NCBI GenBank assembly: GCA_001275005.1
Contig: JWZX01000421.1
Span: 1-13,068, forward strand
DNA: 13,068 nucleotides
From: Chrysochromulina tobinii
Lineage: Eukaryota; Haptophyta; Prymnesiales; Chrysochromulinaceae
Reading direction: 5' to 3'
Shown here: positions 8,572 through 13,068 of the stretch, one piece after another
How positions within the stretch are numbered: the stretch's first letter is position 1
Layout of the letters: every line of letters starts with the position of its first letter
Position numbers and translations under genes: made by a program
Notes under the pieces: model-generated
The model's database searches: none
What the model saw: only the letters and a program-made list of their open reading frames with translations
Told to the model about the DNA's origin: nothing

Positions 8572-9081
8572 CTACACGGTCGACTGCACAAGCGCTCCTG
8601 CGACGGATGCACTCGTGTTGGCGCAACCCACCCATTCAGTACCACCTGTACCATGACCTGTCACGCTAGAGTTTGTGCTGGAGCTGCATCGCGTGTCGCC
8701 GCCCGATGCGCCAGCGCGCCCTTGCGGCCACGCGAGTATGACCACGACGCCCGCGAGACAAAGCAGCCCACCGATCAGGTCGCCGGTACGGAGCTGCATG
8801 TCGTCAAAGATGCGCCCCCACGCGAAGCTCATGCCAATAAAGACACCGCCGTATGCAGCGTCCAGCCGACCAAAGTCGTCGCCCACCACCTCCGGCTGCA
8901 GGGTCATCACAAACCCGTAGCCAGCGAGAACCCCGGCGCCCAATAGGCAATACCACCACGGCTTGCCTTCGCGAAGACTCTGCCACACGAGCCAGCCGCC
9001 GCCTATCTCGCAGACGCCGGCCACAAAGAACAGGACGATACTACGCAACACGTCCAGAACCAACAAAGTACGCGATGCCAT
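8572..9081 (-). CDS. UPF0060/YnfA-family four-helix membrane protein
   Basis: Residues about 15-122 match the bacterial YnfA/UPF0060 family along its length: FFVAGVCEIGGGWLVW, then GFVMTLQP, the hallmark AAYGGVFIGMSFAWGR, and DLIGGLLCLAGVVVI. Four transmembrane helices are expected at about 11-34, 43-63, 76-93 and 99-118. The family belongs to the small drug/metabolite transporter superfamily; E. coli YnfA is about 108 aa and has been linked to efflux, but the substrate is uncertain. Here the protein is 169 aa: an extra Ser/Gly/Thr-rich tail (about 123-169) has no family counterpart and could be a genuine extension or unspliced 3' sequence. The start at 9081 has a good context (ACCACCACATGG). 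The coding region is intronless, and the bacterial-type family suggests transfer, possibly ancient. Confidence 0.88.
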   Translation of the reverse strand: MASRTLLVLDVLRSIVLFFVAGVCEIGGGWLVWQSLREGKPWWYCLLGAGVLAGYGFVMTLQPEVVGDDFGRLDAAYGGVFIGMSFAWGRIFDDMQLRTGDLIGGLLCLAGVVVILAWPQGRAGASGGDTRCSSSTNSSVTGHGTGGTEWVGCANTSASVAGALVQSTV

Positions 9082-9436
9082 GTGGTGGTAACGTGTCTGA
9101 AACAGGAGAGAGCCAGGGGTGCCGCGCGTGCCGAAAAGTCAAATGGTCTGACGGCCTCCGGGCCCAGGGCCAGGAGCGGTCACCGAGTGCGAGATGGATG
9201 GTCGTTTCTGTTTGTGTGAAATTGTTGACGAGACCGTTGCGCCTGCGTCCGCCTTGAAGACGGCGCGCGTAGTTGTCGTTAAGCTTCTTGATGAGCGCCT
9301 TTAGTTGTTGATTCACACGTTAATTACTACTTGCCTTTTTTAGGCGTTGATGAGGAAGCGCTGCGAAGGACGGAGGAACGCGATCACTGATTGACGATCG
9401 GCAATCTCTGACGCTATCGGCTTCAACTCTCGGCCC
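9082..9436. promoter_or_regulatory. Divergent intergenic region with a candidate 5' splice acceptor
   Basis: About 355 bp between the UPF0060 start (minus) and the PAS gene start (plus). On the minus strand GGCTCTCTCCTGTTTCAG at 9097-9114 is a textbook pyrimidine-rich acceptor, 15 nt before the UPF0060 ATG. This suggests a 5'-UTR intron or an upstream coding exon. One candidate is a short lysine/arginine-rich reading frame starting at 9316 (MNQQLKALIKKLNDN), but I found no strong donor after it. Confidence 0.4.
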
Positions 9437-10643
9437 ATGCCCTGTTTTCACCACTTTGAGGCCATTGCAGGCGCCGAGCCGATGCCAGTCCGGCCTGCAC
9501 TCATCGCTCGCCCTGATGGCAAAATAGTCTGGTGCAACATGGCCTGGTGCACCCTCTGCGCCTTCAATGGGCCAGAGGATGCCATCGGACGCGACCTGCG
9601 ATGCATTCAGGGACCCGGAACTGATAAAGTTGAACTCATGCGGCTCATGGACGCCATCCGGTCACATGCCTCCGCCATCAGTGCAACCCTCATCAATTAC
9701 GACCGTCATGGAATGCCATTCCGACACACGGTCGACATAGTGCCGCTCGCAGACCCGCAGGGAGAGGTGTCGCTCTTCCGCGCGACCTCCCGAGATGTGA
9801 CCAGGTTCACGCAGGAGCACGGGCGATGCACGCTCGACACAGGGTCGAACCAGGTTGACGAGCTCGACGGCCGGCGGGCCATCGACACCTGCTGCGCGGC
9901 CTTCGACGCGACCAATGAGGTTGCCACCAGCAGCAGCAGCAGCAGCTTCCAGCCGAAGGAGAGTGTGCCTCGCGGGATCTCGTCCAAGCAGCCCTCTATG
10001 GTAGTGCTCACGCGCGCGCAGGCGCCGTACCCCATCGTGTGGGCCTCCGAGGGCTGGCTCGACGTATGCGGCTACTCCGCGGCAGAGATCATCGGTATGA
10101 CCATGAAGCTGATCCAAGGTCCTCTCTGATGGCCTCTCTGATGGCCTCTGATTGCTTCCCTCATCAGGTATGACCTTGAAGCTGATCCAAGGTCCTGGAA
10201 CCGACCGCAAGGCCATCGGGCGGCTGATGGAGGCGGTGCGCGCGCAGACGGACGTGGCAGACATCCCGCTGATCAACTATGACAAGCGCGGCCAGCCCTT
10301 CCAGCACCTTCTCTCCGTGCAGCCGGTCTTCGAGAAGGGCTTGCATGCGCCGCCCACCCTCTACCGCGCCACCTCAACTGACACGCGCTCGCTCTCCTGC
10401 GGATGTCCATTAGGGGCGCCGGCTAATTGCGGCGCTCATCTTCGAGCCGCCACCGTCGCGAACGAGGCGCCCACAAAGGCGTCCGACGGGCCTAAGGCGG
10501 TCGAGGATCAGTTTTGGGCCGAGGAGCTCGAGCAACACGGGCACGCGTGGAAGGACGTCGCCGACGATCTTGCGATGCTCGCAGATCTTGCGTTGCTCGC
10601 ACTCGAGCGCCGGGTGGCCAAGGTCTCAGCGTGGGCATCCTGA
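9437..10643 (+). CDS. Tandem PAS (LOV-like) domain protein, 377 aa
   Basis: Two exons, 9437-10094 and 10168-10643, joined in phase 1 across the glycine of EIIG-MTLK. PAS1 (about 20-120) contains GRDLRCIQGPGTD, LINYDRHGMPFRH and a closing LFRATSRD. PAS2 (about 187-292) contains CGYSAAEIIGMTLKLIQGPGTD, LINYDKRGQPFQH and LYRATSTD. These match the LOV signature (GRNCRFLQGPxTD ... NYxKxGxPF), but the position of the photoactive cysteine is Leu in both domains (L54, L223); a cysteine occurs two residues later in PAS1 only (C56). A serine run (165-170) links the domains, and the tail (about 332-374) is helical. No output kinase, DNA-binding or cyclase domain is present. Likely a signalling or protein-interaction sensor; flavin binding is possible but unproven. 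Confidence 0.85.
10095..10167 (+). other. 73-nt intron of the PAS gene, with duplicated exon sequence at its 5' end
   Basis: Donor GTATGACC follows ATCATCG; acceptor TTCCCTCATCAG precedes GTATGACC at 10168. Splicing restores the PAS core exactly; retention ends translation at TGA a few codons after IQGP. The first 29 nt (10095-10123) match the first 29 nt of exon 2 (10168-10196) except one base. The rest contains CCTCTCTGATGG twice in tandem (10121-10132 and 10133-10144). Confidence 0.9.
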
Positions 10644-10670
10644 GTCGATGAGCCGATCGCCAGGGTGTCT

Positions 10671-10753
10671 TGGTCGAGGCGCAGCACAATGTCTCCGAGA
10701 GGGACTCGATCGCGTAATGTGGGGAGGGTACCCATGGTCGAGGCGCAGCACAA
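10671..10753. repeat. 19-bp direct repeat downstream of the PAS gene
   Basis: TGGTCGAGGCGCAGCACAA occurs perfectly at 10671-10689 and 10735-10753, 64 bp apart, just after the PAS stop codon. No function is apparent. Confidence 0.9.
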
Positions 10754-10768
10754 AGACCAGGCCGCGGC

Positions 10769-11300
10769 GGATACAGTACAGTTGTATGGGATCACGTGAT
10801 GGCTCAGGATGCGCGCGCGCGCGCGATATCGCAGTGTATCCCACAGGCGCCTAAAAATGGTGTTCGACTGTGTGCTCGATGGCATCGTTCTGGGAGCTGA
10901 CCTTTTCGCGTGCGTCTTGAAGAAAGAAGCGGGCGTAGTCGTCGGCGCTTGAAGTCGGAAATGAATCAAGCGCCTTGGAGACGACCGCGTACCGTACCGG
11001 TACAAGTTCTGTTACCGTATTCGGTCTAACCCAAGTCCGTGCTGGGAGCACGGCGCCTTCACTTAACTTGACAGAGTTAGTGAGCCACCACGAGCGTGAT
11101 CGTTACGGCAATATGGCAATCTAACGTGAACGGATATCGGATACAGTACAGTTGTATGGGATCGATGACGTGATGGCTCAGGTGTCGCAGTGTCTCCCAC
11201 AGGCACCTAAAAATGGTGTTCGACAGTGTGCTCGGTCACCCAGGGTCGCTGGAAGCCTCCCCCAAAGCCCGAAACATCGTTCTGGTAGCTGACCTTTTCG
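10769..11300. repeat. Direct duplication covering the promoter and 5' end of the acetyltransferase gene
   Basis: Copy 1 runs from about 10769 to 10901 and copy 2 from about 11139 to 11300, offset about 370 bp. Shared blocks include GGATACAGTACAGTTGTATG, ACGTGATGGCTCAGG, CCTAAAAATGGTGTTCGAC and TGACCTTTTCG. Copy 1 carries a (CG)n expansion at about 10811-10825. Copy 2 carries 36 extra nt, a multiple of three, at about 11238-11275. Copy 1 has its own ATG (10857) opening a 31-codon frame that ends at 10952, so it looks like a truncated 5' gene copy. A palindrome GTACCGGTAC lies between the copies (10994-11003). Confidence 0.88.
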
Positions 11301-12424
11301 TGTTCCTTTTCGCGAAAATGGCGCTGCTCGTGAATGTCATTGCCCTGTACTCGCTTGCGCTGCGGGCGGGCGGCGCGCGCATCCCGTTTTTGCAGCCTCG
11401 CCACGCCGCTCCGTTGCTGAGTGCAGCGACAATACGGGAGGCCAAAGGCGGCGAGAAATTCGCTGCCGCGCAGGTGCTCGCCGAGGCATTCAACGGCCTC
11501 GCGCTCTACTACTTGACCTCGCTGCAGGCCCCTGCACTGGAGAGCAACGTGTTCTTCAAGCCCATCGACTCTCCCATGATTGCTGTGGCAACAGCAGCCG
11601 ACGGAACCGTCTCGGGCGTGGCACAGCTCATCCGCGTGAAGCTCTCAGGCATGGCAACGAGTCAGCCCCGGCCGGCTGCGGCATTCGTCCAGAACGTGGC
11701 CGTCGCTCGGTCCGCTCGTCGCCAAGGCATCGCGCGCGACCTCATGAGCTACCTGGAGCAGCGTGCGTGCGAGTGGGAGGACGTTGACGAGGCGTGGCTC
11801 GCCGTGGCCGTCGATAATGCGCCTGCGCTCGCCCTGTACGAGAGCCTCGGTTACCAGCGGCTCGGCGAGAGGATGGGCAACGTGCTGATGCGCAAGGGCC
11901 TGACGGCTGGCACCTCGAGGCGCGCAGCCGCTGATCCGAGCCTTCCCAGTGGCAGTGCGCCCACACACGGCGCTCAGGCTGCTGTAGCTGCTCCGACAGG
12001 GCTCAAGGCACCGAGCAAGGAGCAGCCGTTGCCGGTCTGGTCGTTTGGCGGTCTGGTCAGCGGCCTCGCAAACGCCCTTGCGAAGCCGCTGGAGAGTGCT
12101 CTCGAGCTCGTTCTGGAGGCGGGCTTCCCAGGCCAGCTCGAGCTCGTGGCCCGCGCCGAGCAGCTGCTGCGGCAGGACGCCCGCGTCGTGGCGTTGCTCG
12201 GCGAGGACGTGGCCATCGGTGAGGTCGATGCGAAGGAGTCGATGGCGGTCTCCGCGGGCGTGCAGATGCTCGCTGTCGTGACGGGGAGCAAGGGCAGCGG
12301 GAGGGTGACCGTCGGAGGCGCGAGGCAGGACGAGGAGGGGCGGGCAGCCGGCAAGCCCTTGCTCTCGCTCGAGGTGCTGCGAGTGCAGGTAGGCGGCGAG
12401 GAATTTTACGTGGTTGAGCCCTGA
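11213..12424 (+). CDS. GNAT N-acetyltransferase with leader sequence and C-terminal Coa1/Tim21-like domain
   Basis: 403 aa from the first ATG (TAAAAATGG). A second in-frame ATG at 11318 (residue 36, AAAATGG) begins MALLVNVIALYSLALRAGGA, a good signal-peptide-like leader followed by a basic stretch, as in bipartite plastid targeting; I consider it an equally likely start. The GNAT domain spans about 72-229: VQNVAVARSARRQGIARDLM is the beta4/acetyl-CoA motif (RRQGIA), and AVDNAPALALYESLGYQRLGE is motif B. Substrate is unknown. After an Ala/Pro/Ser-rich linker (about 231-275), residues about 278-403 contain ARAEQLLRQDARVVALLGEDVAIG, then alternating strands ending LEVLRVQVGGEEFYV, resembling Coa1/Tim21-type domains. 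That second assignment rests on pattern memory and is tentative. No intron. Confidence 0.85.
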   Translation: MVFDSVLGHPGSLEASPKARNIVLVADLFVFLFAKMALLVNVIALYSLALRAGGARIPFLQPRHAAPLLSAATIREAKGGEKFAAAQVLAEAFNGLALYYLTSLQAPALESNVFFKPIDSPMIAVATAADGTVSGVAQLIRVKLSGMATSQPRPAAAFVQNVAVARSARRQGIARDLMSYLEQRACEWEDVDEAWLAVAVDNAPALALYESLGYQRLGERMGNVLMRKGLTAGTSRRAAADPSLPSGSAPTHGAQAAVAAPTGLKAPSKEQPLPVWSFGGLVSGLANALAKPLESALELVLEAGFPGQLELVARAEQLLRQDARVVALLGEDVAIGEVDAKESMAVSAGVQMLAVVTGSKGSGRVTVGGARQDEEGRAAGKPLLSLEVLRVQVGGEEFYVVEP

Positions 12425-12803
12425 CAGTGACACGAGTCATCGAAGACCGAAAACGCGCGATGCTGCCAGGGTGTATGCGCCGTAGCGTATTGACTACTGT
12501 AGTGCTAGAGTGCGACGAAAGGCTCGAGCGTACGCAACTCCAGTTCAATTTACATGTTTCGTGTCGATCAAGTTCCGCGTTCCGGCAGGTCACGGACGTC
12601 ATATGATCATGCCGTGCAGAATGAAGGGCACGAAAATCAACGTGTGTTGACTGACATGTAAGACGCACACCTATCTCTCGGTGGCTGATGGGGATGCCAC
12701 GGGGGACGCGGGATGCAGGTGCGCAAGGAAGTGAGATAGCTTTGTGAGAAATATGAATGCATGCAGCATGCAAAAATTCAGAAGCAAAGCCCATAGACTA
12801 AGT
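12425..12803. other. Intergenic region with a perfect palindrome upstream of the last gene
   Basis: About 380 bp with no convincing ORF, lower in GC than the flanking genes. It probably contains the acetyltransferase 3' UTR and the promoter of the next gene. At 12758-12772 TGCATGCAGCATGCA is a perfect inverted repeat (7-bp arms, 1-nt centre), 31 bp before the ATG at 12804; it could be a protein-binding site or a 5'-UTR hairpin. Confidence 0.45.
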
Positions 12804-13068
12804 ATGTCAGCCATCTCCATCATGGATGCCAACCGAGCGCTCGCTCTTCTGTCCGCTTCCCCGCAGATCACGCCGTTGTCACTGCGCCTCGATGCCGCCG
12901 CTCTGCTCACGCGCATGATCGAGGAATATCGCCACTCGACCCGCCTCCTCGACGATGAGAGAGCGCTGACGGAGCCGCTACTTGCGGCACTCGTCCCTGC
13001 GCTTCTGGAGCTCGACGCCCATGATGAAGAGCTGGAAGGCGCGCTGATCGCGCTGCTCACTTCGCTCC
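12804..13068 (+). CDS. N-terminal fragment of a helical protein (continues past right edge)
   Basis: An open frame from ATG 12804 (or the in-frame ATG at 12822, better context ATCATGG) to the window end: 88 codons without a stop. The protein is Leu/Ala/Glu-rich with heptad-like spacing (ANRALALLSASPQI, LDAAALLTRMIEEY, EPLLAALVPALLELD), suggesting stacked alpha-helices of an ARM/HEAT type or a helical bundle. No signal peptide. The GC-rich third positions match the neighbouring genes, in contrast with the flanking AT-richer spacer, which supports coding. The family is not recognised. Confidence 0.6.
   Translation, partial: MSAISIMDANRALALLSASPQITPLSLRLDAAALLTRMIEEYRHSTRLLDDERALTEPLLAALVPALLELDAHDEELEGALIALLTSL

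Noticed and set aside
7829-8635. Minus-strand 268-codon open frame including a Ser-Leu-Thr-His repeat
   Set aside because: Its central repeat is just the GTGA microsatellite translated; no domain, and it overlaps the EBP1 upstream region and the UPF0060 end.
9041-9316. Small Lys/Arg-rich frame beginning at 9316 as a coding exon of the UPF0060 gene
   Set aside because: A good acceptor exists near 9097, but no convincing donor follows the frame and the family needs no such extension, so it is left as a possibility only.
10508-11404. Minus-strand frames through the direct repeats, both ending in EHTVEHHF
   Set aside because: The shared ending is a consequence of the DNA duplication; the downstream copy lies opposite the acetyltransferase start, and no family motif is present.
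11645-12433. Minus-strand 262-codon open frame opposite the acetyltransferase
   Set aside because: Antisense shadow; the plus frame has clear GNAT motifs, whereas this frame has none.
12671-13060. Minus-strand 129-codon open frame at the right edge
   Set aside because: Ser/Ala/Arg-rich complement of the plus-strand helical frame from 12804, which has more natural protein composition.

Overview
This window looks like nuclear DNA of a GC-rich unicellular eukaryotic alga, most likely a haptophyte (Emiliania/Chrysochromulina-like). Evidence: short GT-AG introns inside clear coding regions, a perfect GCCGCCATGG start context, a eukaryote-specific EBP1/PA2G4 gene, and a secreted protein joining an ShKT domain, a proline-rich hinge and a Pmp-type right-handed beta-helix, an architecture I associate with haptophyte gene families. 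The lineage is inference; no ribosomal or organellar marker is present.

Layout. (1) 1-4793, minus: one large gene. Exon 1 (2064-4793) encodes a hydrophobic N-terminus, a long unrecognised region with an internal repeat, two hydrophobic segments, an ShKT domain, a proline-rich linker and the first beta-helix coils. From 2063 leftwards it becomes an array of 63-84 nt phase-0 exons, each one beta-helix rung, separated by related introns of about 65-122 nt; it ends with a helix cap and another proline-rich region that runs off the left edge. (2) 5067-5723, plus: intronless gene of unknown function with a C-terminal GPGTY motif. (3) 6205-7860, minus: EBP1/PA2G4-like protein in three exons. (4) 8572-9081, minus: UPF0060/YnfA-type four-helix membrane protein. 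(5) 9437-10643, plus: tandem PAS/LOV-like protein with one 73-nt intron. (6) 10671-11300: direct repeats, including a duplicated copy of the 5' end of the next gene. (7) 11213-12424, plus: GNAT acetyltransferase with an N-terminal targeting-like leader and a C-terminal domain resembling Coa1/Tim21. (8) 12804-13068, plus: start of a helical protein cut by the right edge.

The genes do not form one pathway. The most unusual content is intron biology. The beta-helix gene carries repeated exon-intron modules whose introns share a short hairpin and may hide in-frame microexons of 3-9 nt. The PAS gene has an intron whose first 29 nt nearly duplicate the first 29 nt of the following exon, as expected for intron birth by tandem duplication. 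All splice sites are predictions from sequence; RNA data would settle them.
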